Below, piece after piece: positions 1 to 6,610 of a stretch of DNA of 9,822 bases (positions are counted from its first letter, which is position 1; each line of letters begins with the position of its first letter). Position numbers and translations under genes: made by a program. The notes below the pieces were generated by a model. The model worked only from the letters and a program-made list of their open reading frames with translations, was not told the DNA's origin and searched no databases. Origin of the DNA: Planctomycetaceae bacterium UBA6163 (lineage in GTDB: Bacteria; Planctomycetota; Planctomycetia; Pirellulales; Pirellulaceae); the NCBI GenBank assembly GCA_002428205.1, contig DIUH01000415.1, positions 256-10,077 on the forward strand, read 5' to 3'.

Positions 1-14
1 TACGGCCTACAAGA
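1..14. repeat. Edge of a dispersed palindromic intergenic repeat
   Basis: The first 14 bases, TACGGCCTACAAGA, are the exact reverse complement of positions 9264-9277, the outer arm of the inverted repeat near the other end of the window. The copy here is cut by the window edge, so only its outer arm is visible. It lies about 40 bases past the recG stop codon, a 3' intergenic position like that of the second copy. A 14-base perfect match between two intergenic spots about 9 kb apart is unlikely to be chance and supports a repeat family. Confidence 0.6.
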
Positions 15-54
15 TAGCCACAAGGTTCGGCGATGGTCGGGCTTGTCTCGGCAA

Positions 55-2328
55 CTAAGCGACGTCGCCTAGCGAGAGCACGTCGCCATAGCGTCTCATC
101 ACCTGTGACTTCAGTTTGGCCATTGCCGGTGCGGACAAGTCCGCATCGGCGTCGATCATTTCTTGGGCCAATTCTCGTGCGATCGTCAAGATCGCTTCGT
201 CGCGAGTTAAATCGGCGATCATCATCGGTGGCATCCCGCTTTGACGCCTGCCCATCAGATCACCGGGACCACGTAAGCGAAAATCCGCTTCGGCGATCTC
301 AAAACCGTCATTGGTTTCGGCGAACGTCTTTAGCCTGTCGCTTTCATCAGGGGCATCGGATCGGTCGGTGAACAGGCAAACGTGGCCATCGTGTGTCCCC
401 CGGCTGACACGACCACGAAGCTGGTGCAATTGTGCGAGTCCGAAACGCTCGGCACCCAGCACCGTCATCACGGTCGCGTTGGGGACGTCGATCCCGACTT
501 CGATCACCGTGGTGCTGACCAAGACTTGCGTCCGGCCCTGTGCAAAACGCTCCATCGCCGCCGTTTTCTCTTCGGTCGACATGCGGCCGTGCAGCAGGTC
601 GATGCGATACCCTGCCAAAGCCCCTTCACGTAATTGCTGGAATGTCGCGATCGCTGACGACACGTCTTCGCCGGTCGATTCGTCGGGTGAATCGCTGTCC
701 GCATTGAGATCGGATTCGGCTGCCGCAGAATCATTATCAGGTTTGTCGTTGCGAATACGAGGCGTTACCACAAACGCTTGACGACCTTCATCGATCCGGT
801 TGGCGACGAACCGCCACCACCGCTCGCGCCACCCGTCGATCGCTAGGTAAGTATGCACCGTTCCGCGGCCGGGCGGCTTTTGTCGCAAGGTGCTGACGTC
901 CAAGTCGCCGAACATCGTCATCGTCATCGTCCGTGGGATCGGCGTCGCGGTAAGGACCAGGTAATGCGGATCGACCCCACCCTGGCGCAGCGCCCTTCGC
1001 TGGTCGACACCAAACTTGTGTTGTTCGTCGATCACGCATAGGCCCAATTTGGCAAAAGAGATCTCGCCGTACAGCAGCGCTTGGGTGCCGACCAAAACAT
1101 CGATCTCGCCAGCGGCACTCTTGCGCAGCACTTCGCGTCGCTCGGCAACTGTCAACGAACCACACAGCAACCCGATGCGGACTCGGCTTTGCGCCAAACA
1201 GCGGCTGAGCGTTTGGACGTGCTGACGAGCCAGGACTTCCGTCGGGGCCATCATCACGGCTTGATATCCGTGCGCGACGGCCAGCAACATCGCGTATTGG
1301 GCGACGACGGTTTTGCCGCTGCCGACGTCGCCCTGGACCAGGCGATTCATCGGAAACTGTCTGGCCATATCTCGGCCGACATCGTTCATCGCCTGGATCT
1401 GGTCGGCGGTCAATTCAAACGGGAATCGGTTGCGAATGCGGGCATCGATCACCGCAGAAGGCGGCAGCGACGGGGCGGTCAGGTCGGTCGTCAATTTCCG
1501 GCGGCGAATCGCTAGTGCCAACTGCAGGACCAGCAACTCTTGAAAGATCAATCGTGACCTAGCGGCATCCAATTCGGCTTGCGATGACGGGCGGTGAATC
1601 TCGCGCAGCGCCTTGGCGATCCCGGGCAACTGGTCCATCGCGAGAGAATCCGCTTCAGAGGCTGGCGGTAAAGTCGCGGCAATCCGCTGGGCGGCATCGC
1701 GGCGCAAATCATCGTCCAGCACTTCTTCAACACCATCGGCCAAGCCATCGACCACGGCGGCAATCGCTTTGCGCAAGTGGCTTTGTTTCAATCCTTCTAC
1801 CAAGGGATAGATCGGCAGGATGCGACCTGCGGGCACCTGTTCGTGCTCGCCAAGAATGGTCACCTGGGGATGGATGAACTCGAAACGAAAGCCGGCTAGT
1901 TTGGGCACGCCCGAAACGATCACACGGCTGCCACGCAAAAGTGTTTCCACGCGATAAGGCTGGTTGAAGAACAGCAGCCTGACCGCGCCGGTTTCGTTTT
2001 CAACCAACACGCCCAGCACCGATTTTCCGGCCGATCGCGATACCACCTCGACTTCGGTGATTCGTCCCACCAGTGCAGCAGGAACTCCTTCGCGAAGTTC
2101 GCCGACTTCCATCCACTGATTGGGATATTCATAAGATCGTGGAAAAAAGAATAACGCCTGTCCGGCGGTACGAATCCCCAATCGATGCAACAGCGGCGTT
2201 CGCTGGCTGCCGACGCCGGGCACGAATTGAATATCGGTACGAAACGTCAACGCTGGTGGCGACGGGGTAACGGGATCGATGCTCACCGCAGGCGACTGGC
2301 GATTTAAACTTTGCAGCGGTTTGTCCAC
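55..2328 (-). CDS. recG: ATP-dependent DNA helicase RecG
   Basis: This encodes a 757-residue RecG, the superfamily 2 helicase that regresses stalled replication forks and branch-migrates Holliday junctions in the cytoplasm. An N-terminal wedge/OB-type region (about 30-170) carries a V-P-G-V-G motif at 36-40. The helicase core shows Walker A GDVGSGKT (333-340), the DEQH box (434-437), TATPIPRT (460-467), and motif VI QLRGRVSRG (636-644), followed by the RecG-type stretch FRLRGPGDLMGRRQSG. The start is GTG; the only possible ribosome site is a weak GAAAG about ten bases upstream. It is longer than the roughly 690-residue E. coli enzyme, partly because of an N-terminal tail and an acidic Asp/Ser/Glu-rich insertion at about 528-557. 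Motif VI has Ser642 where most RecG proteins have Gly. The gene is divergent from the lipase gene and seems to be transcribed alone. Confidence 0.97.
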   Translation of the reverse strand: MDKPLQSLNRQSPAVSIDPVTPSPPALTFRTDIQFVPGVGSQRTPLLHRLGIRTAGQALFFFPRSYEYPNQWMEVGELREGVPAALVGRITEVEVVSRSAGKSVLGVLVENETGAVRLLFFNQPYRVETLLRGSRVIVSGVPKLAGFRFEFIHPQVTILGEHEQVPAGRILPIYPLVEGLKQSHLRKAIAAVVDGLADGVEEVLDDDLRRDAAQRIAATLPPASEADSLAMDQLPGIAKALREIHRPSSQAELDAARSRLIFQELLVLQLALAIRRRKLTTDLTAPSLPPSAVIDARIRNRFPFELTADQIQAMNDVGRDMARQFPMNRLVQGDVGSGKTVVAQYAMLLAVAHGYQAVMMAPTEVLARQHVQTLSRCLAQSRVRIGLLCGSLTVAERREVLRKSAAGEIDVLVGTQALLYGEISFAKLGLCVIDEQHKFGVDQRRALRQGGVDPHYLVLTATPIPRTMTMTMFGDLDVSTLRQKPPGRGTVHTYLAIDGWRERWWRFVANRIDEGRQAFVVTPRIRNDKPDNDSAAAESDLNADSDSPDESTGEDVSSAIATFQQLREGALAGYRIDLLHGRMSTEEKTAAMERFAQGRTQVLVSTTVIEVGIDVPNATVMTVLGAERFGLAQLHQLRGRVSRGTHDGHVCLFTDRSDAPDESDRLKTFAETNDGFEIAEADFRLRGPGDLMGRRQSGMPPMMIADLTRDEAILTIARELAQEMIDADADLSAPAMAKLKSQVMRRYGDVLSLGDVA

Positions 2329-2350
2329 ATCAGCGACTTTCGGCGTAGGA

Positions 2351-2359
2351 TCTATATCA
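2351..2359 (-). promoter_or_regulatory. Candidate extended -10 promoter for recG
   Basis: Read on the minus strand, the sequence is TGATATAGA, which fits an extended -10 element (TGn followed by TATAGA). No good -35 box is seen upstream. Transcription would begin about 15 bases before the GTG start at 2328, giving a very short leader. The call rests only on the motif. Confidence 0.4.
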
Positions 2360-2460
2360 CCAGGGCGAGGGTTTTTGTATCGTTACGGCGAACTTGAAAG
2401 CACCGCCCCACAGTGGCGTCTGCATGCATACTATAAGGGATTTGCGAGGTCGAAAAGAAG

Positions 2461-3357
2461 ATGCAGCCGAAAGTGATTCAAGACGCGGGCGAAAGGCCGC
2501 TGATCCTGTTCAGCGATTCGTCAGGAATCGTTGCCGGCAAGACGTTCTTGCAGCGTGCGCTCTTGTTCGCCGAATTAGCGATGATCGCTTATAACGACGA
2601 AGCCGAGGCGACCCGTGCGGCGAACGAGATCGGATTTTCGGATGTAACATTCTTCGAAAACCGTGGGGCACAGGCGTACCGATTCCGCAACCAGCACAAC
2701 AGCGTGATCGCTTGCCGTGGGACCGAACCGAACGAGTGGACCGATATTCGCGCGGACGTCGATGCGGTGTCGGTCTTGGCCGAAACCGCGGGTAAGGTGC
2801 ATCGCGGTTTCAAACGAGAGGTCGACAACTTGTGGCCGATGTTAGAAACTTCCTTGATGAACAACAAGCAACCGGTCTATTTCACGGGTCATTCGTTGGG
2901 CGGGGCGATGGCCAAGATTTGTGCCAGTCGATGTTTGTTATCGCACATTTCTACCAACCCTCAACAGCTTTTCACCTATGGGAGCCCGCGAGTTGGGAAC
3001 CGATCTTATGTAAAGTTTGTGACGCTCGATCATTATAGGTTTGTCAACAATAATGATATTGTGACGCGGGTTCCGCCGATTTGGCTTGGGTACCAGCACA
3101 GTGGCCACGAGGTTTATTTCAATCGAAATGGCGACATCAAACAGTATGGATACTTGATGAAGCGGCGTGACCGCTGGCGAGGTTTCTTAAGGGAGCTCGT
3201 GCGTTGGAAAATTGACCATTTAGGCGACCACAGCATTCACCGTTATTGCGAAAACTTAGTCAAAGCGGTGTTGGGCGAGAAAGAATCGATGGCCGCTGGA
3301 GGCGAACCCTACACGCCATGCAAGTTGACGACCGCTCCGCCTGAAGAACCGCATTGA
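2461..3357 (+). CDS. Class 3 (fungal-type) lipase family alpha/beta hydrolase
   Basis: The 298-residue product matches the lipase class 3 family, whose members hydrolyse ester bonds of acylglycerols or similar lipids. The nucleophile elbow GHSLGG lies at 143-148 (Ser145). The acid is probably Asp199 in NNNDIVTRVPP, and the base probably His257 in GDHSIHRY, so the triad order Ser-Asp-His is complete. CRGTEP (85-90) fits the oxyanion-hole strand, and FTYGSPRVGN (171-180) is a family hallmark. No signal peptide is visible at the N terminus, so the enzyme is probably cytoplasmic or exported by another route. The ATG has GAGG eleven bases upstream (2446-2449), and a TATAAG -10-like hexamer lies at 2432-2437 without a clear -35. 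The C-terminal 40 residues are basic and then proline-rich. The true substrate cannot be read from sequence. Confidence 0.9.
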   Translation: MQPKVIQDAGERPLILFSDSSGIVAGKTFLQRALLFAELAMIAYNDEAEATRAANEIGFSDVTFFENRGAQAYRFRNQHNSVIACRGTEPNEWTDIRADVDAVSVLAETAGKVHRGFKREVDNLWPMLETSLMNNKQPVYFTGHSLGGAMAKICASRCLLSHISTNPQQLFTYGSPRVGNRSYVKFVTLDHYRFVNNNDIVTRVPPIWLGYQHSGHEVYFNRNGDIKQYGYLMKRRDRWRGFLRELVRWKIDHLGDHSIHRYCENLVKAVLGEKESMAAGGEPYTPCKLTTAPPEEPH

Positions 3358-3440
3358 CCTGACGAACAATCGACCAAAACGTTCAATCCGTTCACTACGG
3401 CGGGCTAGTGGTGGCGATTTGGACGGTGAAAACAGCCTCG

Positions 3441-3463
3441 GAGGTGCCATTCGCCTCTTTTTT
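3441..3463 (+). terminator. Candidate intrinsic terminator of the lipase gene
   Basis: GAGGTG (3441-3446) pairs with CGCCTC (3452-3457) with one G-U pair, around a five-base loop CCATT, and is followed directly by six T residues (3458-3463). It lies 84 bases past the lipase stop codon. The stem is short, but the position and T run fit an intrinsic terminator. Confidence 0.55.
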
Positions 3464-3675
3464 GGAATTGCGACCGGTTTAGGTCTCGGTTGTGTGGTGT
3501 ATTTCTGCTAGGCTTCGGTCTCTGGTTCGACAGATGGTGAAGTGCGCGGACGGGGTTAACTCTAAACCGACCATTCTTTTTCGTCTTTCCCGCTAGATTG
3601 GGTTGCCACGAGGCGACCGCGCTTCCTTCGACGACCTGGAAGCTTGTAATCAATAGGTCGAGTGTTTTGTTCTAC

Positions 3676-3679
3676 GGAG
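3676..3679 (+). promoter_or_regulatory. Ribosome binding site that sets the GTG start of the RRM gene
   Basis: GGAG at 3676-3679 lies seven bases before the GTG at 3687. From that GTG the reading frame gives the canonical start of an RRM protein (MGKKLYVGNL). No in-frame ATG would preserve the first beta strand, so this site supports the GTG start. Confidence 0.7.
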
Positions 3680-3686
3680 TCGGTAA

Positions 3687-4040
3687 GTGGGTAAGAAACT
3701 GTACGTCGGTAACTTGAGTTACAACGTCACGAGCGCAAGTCTTGAACAACTGTTTTCGGAGTTCGGCGAAGTTCGCAGCGCCGAAGTGATCCAAGATCGT
3801 GAAACGGGCCGAAGCAAGGGCTTCGGATTCGTTGAAATGCAAGAAGACAATGGTGCCAATTCGGCAATCCAAGCTCTTCACGAACGCGAGCACGATGGCC
3901 GTCCTTTGACGGTTAACGAAGCCAAGCCACGCGAAAATCGTAGCGGCGGCGGTGGTGGCGGTGGTGGATACCGAGGTGGTGGCGGTGGCGGCGGTGGTGG
4001 ATACCGCGGCGGTGGCGGTGGCGGCGGATATCGCAACTAA
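3687..4040 (+). CDS. Glycine-rich RRM RNA-binding protein
   Basis: This 117-residue protein has a single RNA recognition motif followed by a glycine-rich tail. RNP2 is LYVGNL (5-10) and RNP1 is KGFGFVEM (44-51), each with the aromatic residues that stack on RNA bases (Tyr6, Phe46, Phe48). The tail from residue 87 consists of glycine runs broken by three Tyr-Arg pairs (GGYRGGG type). This layout matches the small RRM proteins of cyanobacteria and other bacteria, and resembles plant glycine-rich RNA-binding proteins. In cyanobacteria many of these respond to cold, but that role is only inferred here. The start is GTG with a good ribosome site. A strong terminator follows at 4066-4106, so the gene is probably a unit of its own. 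Confidence 0.95.
   Translation: MGKKLYVGNLSYNVTSASLEQLFSEFGEVRSAEVIQDRETGRSKGFGFVEMQEDNGANSAIQALHEREHDGRPLTVNEAKPRENRSGGGGGGGGYRGGGGGGGGGYRGGGGGGGYRN
3945..4037 (+). repeat. Glycine-codon repeat encoding GGGYR-type units
   Basis: The 3' end of the RRM gene is an imperfect array of GGT/GGC codons, broken by TAY-CGN (Tyr-Arg) at three places. It yields three Gly(n)-Tyr-Arg blocks of about eight, nine and seven glycines. Such arrays change length readily by slippage, so tail length may vary between related strains. The same composition creates a false Thr/Ala-rich open frame on the other strand. Confidence 0.8.
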
Positions 4041-4065
4041 TCGCACCTGATTTAATCAACAACTG

Positions 4066-4106
4066 ATTCCGGCATCGCGATCTCGTGGTGCCGGAATTAT
4101 TTTTTT
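4066..4106 (+). terminator. Strong intrinsic terminator of the RRM gene
   Basis: ATTCCGGCA (4066-4074) pairs perfectly with TGCCGGAAT (4089-4097). The stem continues inward through TCGCG/CGTGG with G-U wobbles to a four-base loop (4080-4083), giving about 14 pairs. A run of seven T residues (4100-4106) follows. It starts 26 bases past the RRM stop codon. This is the clearest terminator in the window and separates the RRM gene from the next gene on the same strand. Confidence 0.9.
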
Positions 4107-4197
4107 CTGCAAAAGCGGTCAACCTCGCCTGGGTTGCTTGCCCGTTCGTTTCCAATCGCCTCAGGCTAGGCACTCTAACCGCAGGGAGCGGGATTTT

Positions 4198-4506
4198 ATG
4201 GTCAAGAAGAATCAATACGGTGGTGGCTCGGGGAATCGATCGGCGAAACGACAAGCACGCAGCGAACGTGGTGCGGATGTTCGCGAAGTTCCCGTTTATG
4301 TTCGCAAAGAAGTCGTCGAATACGGCAAGCCTTTCATCGTGATGGAAGATTCAGAAAAAAACACCTTTGCCTATGACGGTTCGGCTTGGGTTCCTTATGG
4401 CAAGTCGATCGCAGACTGCAAAGCGAATGGCCAAGTTAAAGTGTTGCCACAAAAAGTGAACGGCAAGACGCGCTACGAAGTCCGACAACCGGTCGCCGCT
4501 CGGTAA
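4198..4506 (+). CDS. Small basic protein of unknown function
   Basis: This encodes 102 residues of no family I can name. The ATG is preceded by AGGGAG (4183-4188) nine bases upstream, which favours it over open frame further upstream. The first 30 residues are glycine-, lysine- and arginine-rich (KKNQYGGGSGNRSAKRQARS) and probably disordered. The remaining 70 look like a compact beta-rich domain with a Pro-Val-Tyr-Val start, the stretch TFAYDGSAWVPYGKSIADC, and a C-terminal strand KTRYEVRQPV. There is no signal peptide or membrane segment. A basic Gly-rich tail beside a Gly-rich RRM gene suggests nucleic-acid binding, but that is inference. The gene lies 91 bases beyond the RRM terminator, so it needs its own promoter, which I could not identify. 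Confidence 0.75.
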   Translation: MVKKNQYGGGSGNRSAKRQARSERGADVREVPVYVRKEVVEYGKPFIVMEDSEKNTFAYDGSAWVPYGKSIADCKANGQVKVLPQKVNGKTRYEVRQPVAAR

Positions 4507-4509
4507 TCG

Positions 4510-4524
4510 ATCGGTAATTCCGAT
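4510..4524. terminator. Weak hairpin between convergent small genes
   Basis: ATCGG (4510-4514) and CCGAT (4520-4524) form a five-base stem around TAATT, in the 30-base gap between two convergent stop codons. There is no T run on either side, so it would be a weak terminator at best. The short gap makes some shared 3' structure plausible. Confidence 0.3.
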
Positions 4525-4536
4525 TCGGCATCTTGG

Positions 4537-4845
4537 TCAGTCATCTTCGCTGACCCGTCCGCCTGTTTGCTGAAAGATCGATTCGACGTGCGATGCCAAC
4601 ATTCGCATCCATGCCGGATCGGGCTGAGGCAACGGCTGGCCCGCGATTAAGTCTCCGTTGTTGGCGGCGAGAATAATTGCCGCCAGTACATGTTGAACAT
4701 CTACCGGGCGCGATGTGTAGGCTTCTAGTTCAAGGGCCAGCGATATCAGTTGACGCCCCATCGATGCATCCACGCTGGCTTGTCCTGAGTGACTGAGCTC
4801 AATGCCCGGAACAATCATTCCTGACATGCTGCGGCGGTTTGTCAT
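4537..4845 (-). CDS. Small helical protein of unknown function
   Basis: This encodes 102 residues with no family that I recognise firmly. The ATG at 4845 has AAGAG about five bases upstream, which fits a ribosome site. The open frame continues upstream to 5205, but that part runs antisense to the permease gene and has no protein-like character. Residues 30-63 look helical (RQLISLALELEAYTSRP, then DVQHVLAAIILAANNGD), a pattern that faintly recalls the Clp N-terminal repeat (a helix, then a His-Val-Leu helix). It is too short for the usual double repeat, and I would not assign it. The C-terminal end is acidic. There is no signal peptide or membrane segment. The gene is divergent from the permease gene and convergent with the small basic protein gene. 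Confidence 0.7.
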   Translation of the reverse strand: MTNRRSMSGMIVPGIELSHSGQASVDASMGRQLISLALELEAYTSRPVDVQHVLAAIILAANNGDLIAGQPLPQPDPAWMRMLASHVESIFQQTGGRVSEDD

Positions 4846-4937
4846 CGGTACTCTTTCGAAATTCCTCGTCACAATCAGTAACACGCCACAACGCAGCGTT
4901 GACGCAACAGTCCGCCCAGGGCGATACGGCTTTGGGT

Positions 4938-4943
4938 TATAAT
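4938..4943 (+). promoter_or_regulatory. Candidate -10 box for the permease gene
   Basis: A perfect TATAAT lies at 4938-4943 in the divergent gap before the permease. No -35 box is found at 16-18 bases; TTGACG at 4899-4904 is 33 bases away, which is too far. Transcription from here would start near 4950, which supports a permease start downstream of that point. Confidence 0.4.
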
Positions 4944-4981
4944 CGCGATTGTTTCTGTGTCCTAGGATCCGATTCAGCGGC

Positions 4982-4985
4982 GAGG
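4982..4985 (+). promoter_or_regulatory. Ribosome binding site supporting a TTG start for the permease
   Basis: GAGG at 4982-4985 is nine bases before the in-frame TTG at 4995. The earliest possible start of this frame (TTG at 4839) overlaps the start of the opposite gene and lies upstream of the TATAAT box. The next candidate, GTG at 5019, has no ribosome site. TTG at 4995 is therefore preferred, though not proven. Confidence 0.45.
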
Positions 4986-4994
4986 TTGCAACGA

Positions 4995-6422
4995 TTGTCC
5001 AGCGATTCGAATAGCGGTGTGAATCAGCCACTTCCAACTTACCAGCCTGTAGAATCCTCTGGTGAACCGGGCCAACTTGCAGGTGGCGATCCGACCGAGC
5101 GTGGCGTGTCTTTCTTTTCGGCCGTAAACATCGTCGTCGCCAGTATGATCGGTGCGGGCGTCTACACAACCAGCGGATTCGCGCTTGCCGATCTCGGATC
5201 GCCACTGATGGTATTGGCCGCGTGGGCGATCGGCGGGTTGCTGGCGATGTGTGGGGCGATCAGTTACGGGGCGTTGGCGCAGCGTTTTTCGCAGTCCGGC
5301 GGCGAGTATCTGTTTCTGTCGCGAGCGATACATCCGGCTGCAGGAAACGTTGCCGGATTTGTCTCGCTGCTGTCGGGTTTCACCGGCGCGATCGCGGTCG
5401 CCGCGTTGTCGTTCGAAGCTTATATGAAAGGATTTTTTAATCCTTCTGGTGACGGTTTCGTTTCGCAATCGCTGTTGTTCCAACCTGGCATGATTGCCTG
5501 TTTGTTAGTTTTGGCCGCTGCGATCTTGCACGGGTTTCGGGTGCAGACCGGGATGTGGATTCAGGATGCGTTGGTCGTATTAAAGCTGGTCATGCTGGTC
5601 GCGTTTCTCTTGTTCGCCCTGATTTCGCTGCAACAGCCCTGGCAAGGTATCGCGACGGCGATTCCGCGTCCGACCGATTCGCATCCGATCGTTCAATTGG
5701 CTCGCTCGCTCGTTTGGATCCTCTTCAGTTACACAGGCTTTAACGCCGCGATCTATATCACGGGCGAGGTGAAGCAAAGCGGGGCGACGGTGCGACGGGC
5801 GCTGTGGGTCGGGACGTTGATCGTAACGGTGTTGTACTTGGCTTTAAATGCCGTATTTGTTTTGGCGCCGCCATCGTCGCTGGTCTTGGGAAAACCTGAT
5901 ATCGCGGCCGAAGCGGCCGGCTATGTCGGTGGCGATCGATTCAAGTTTCTTTTTCGGATCACGATCGTCGTTTCGCTGGCGACCAGTGTGCTGTCGTTGA
6001 TGATGACCGGCCCGCGGGTCTATGCAAAAATGGCTGACGATGGCGTATTGCCGCCGTGGTTTCGGATTCGCACCGAAGTCCCTCGAGCCGCCCTTTTGGC
6101 CCAAGCCGTACTAGCGATTGCTGCGATCCAGTTGGCGACGTTAAACGATTTGTTGTCCTACCTCGGCATCACCCTTTCCCTCAGTGCCACCCTGACGGTC
6201 GGATCGCTGTTTGTCCTGCGATCCAAAGGGGACGATGTTGCAGTACCGTTTTACCCTTGGCCACCGCTGGTTTTTGTTGTTGGCACTTTGGTGATTACCT
6301 TAATCGCTGGAATCGACCGCCCTGTGCAGTTGATGGTCGCCGGTGGAACGCTTGCGATCGGGATCGTCGCCTATCGTTTCGGATCGGTAAGAAAACCAAA
6401 CGATTCCGCGACACCCGATTGA
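4995..6422 (+). CDS. APC-family amino-acid permease
   Basis: From the chosen TTG start this is a 475-residue inner-membrane transporter of the amino acid-polyamine-organocation family, which moves amino acids or related amines by proton/sodium symport or exchange. About twelve membrane segments can be counted (roughly 39-62, 69-93, 115-140, 163-181, 189-211, 234-256, 268-291, 315-338, 365-383, 388-408, 420-440, 444-461). Family marks are the broken helix 1 SMIGAGVYTTSGF (50-62), the loop RFSQSGGEYLFLSRA (97-111), helix 6 with FSYTGFNAAIYITGEVK (244-260), and GPRVYAKMADDGVLPPW (339-355). The first 35 residues are hydrophilic and variable. The substrate cannot be told; the helix 6 motif resembles the LAT/YfnA-like branch. 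No partner genes lie nearby, so it appears to stand alone. Confidence 0.93.
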   Translation: MSSDSNSGVNQPLPTYQPVESSGEPGQLAGGDPTERGVSFFSAVNIVVASMIGAGVYTTSGFALADLGSPLMVLAAWAIGGLLAMCGAISYGALAQRFSQSGGEYLFLSRAIHPAAGNVAGFVSLLSGFTGAIAVAALSFEAYMKGFFNPSGDGFVSQSLLFQPGMIACLLVLAAAILHGFRVQTGMWIQDALVVLKLVMLVAFLLFALISLQQPWQGIATAIPRPTDSHPIVQLARSLVWILFSYTGFNAAIYITGEVKQSGATVRRALWVGTLIVTVLYLALNAVFVLAPPSSLVLGKPDIAAEAAGYVGGDRFKFLFRITIVVSLATSVLSLMMTGPRVYAKMADDGVLPPWFRIRTEVPRAALLAQAVLAIAAIQLATLNDLLSYLGITLSLSATLTVGSLFVLRSKGDDVAVPFYPWPPLVFVVGTLVITLIAGIDRPVQLMVAGGTLAIGIVAYRFGSVRKPNDSATPD

Positions 6423-6427
6423 GTCGA

Positions 6428-6448
6428 CGTCGTGCAACGGTTGCGACG
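6428..6448 (+). other. Inverted repeat just after the permease stop
   Basis: CGTC (6428-6431) plus GCAA (6434-6437) pairs with TTGC (6441-6444) plus GACG (6445-6448), around a three-base loop and with a two-base bulge. It begins five bases past the permease stop. There is no T run, so it may only stabilise the 3' end. A second small palindrome, GGCCG-TAT-CGGCC, lies further on, before 6525. The rest of the gap to 6611 holds no other gene. Confidence 0.3.
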
Positions 6449-6553
6449 ATTATGCCGATCTGAACTGCTGTGCCAAATCAAGGCTGCAATCTTGCCATGC
6501 CAGATTGGCCGTATCGGCCGCTGATTCCGATAAATCCGATGACAAGGACAACC

Positions 6554-6584
6554 TTGAACGGCGCTGGCCAGGGCGAGCGATAAT
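6554..6584 (+). promoter_or_regulatory. Candidate sigma-70-type promoter for the 205-residue exported protein
   Basis: TTGAAC (6554-6559) and GATAAT (6579-6584) are separated by 19 bases, slightly longer than ideal. Transcription would start near 6591, just before the ribosome site AAAGGA (6598-6603) and the ATG at 6611. Both hexamers are close to consensus, but the leader would be short. Confidence 0.4.
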
Positions 6585-6610
6585 CTGCGGTGCGAAGAAA
6601 GGATTCACGG

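Larger units (their letters stand above)
3358..3686. other. Gene-free stretch between lipase and RRM protein genes
   Basis: These 329 bases hold no convincing coding region. Short open frames on the minus strand here run into the lipase gene and have no family resemblance. Besides the terminator candidate at 3441-3463, the stretch contains CGGTTTAG at 3475-3482 and its reverse complement CTAAACCG at 3562-3569, separated by 79 bases. It also contains a TGTAAT hexamer at 3645-3650 that could be the -10 of the RRM gene, although no good -35 accompanies it. If transcription starts further upstream, the RRM gene would have a long 5' leader. Confidence 0.4.

Noticed and set aside
1081..1515. Plus-strand open frames of 60-150 residues inside recG
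   Set aside because: They are shadows of the recG codons with no ribosome sites or family resemblance.
3672..4046. A Thr/Ala-rich open frame on the minus strand across the RRM gene
   Set aside because: It is the antisense reading of the GGT/GGC glycine array and the RRM codons. The plus-strand product has clear RNP1 and RNP2 motifs and a ribosome site.
4899..4943. TTGACG and TATAAT as one sigma-70 promoter
   Set aside because: The spacing is 33 bases, about twice the workable distance, so only the -10 box is kept.
4846..5205. Upstream extension of the small minus-strand gene to a 222-residue product
   Set aside because: The extra part is Arg-rich, antisense to the permease, and resembles no protein. 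The ATG at 4845 has a ribosome site.
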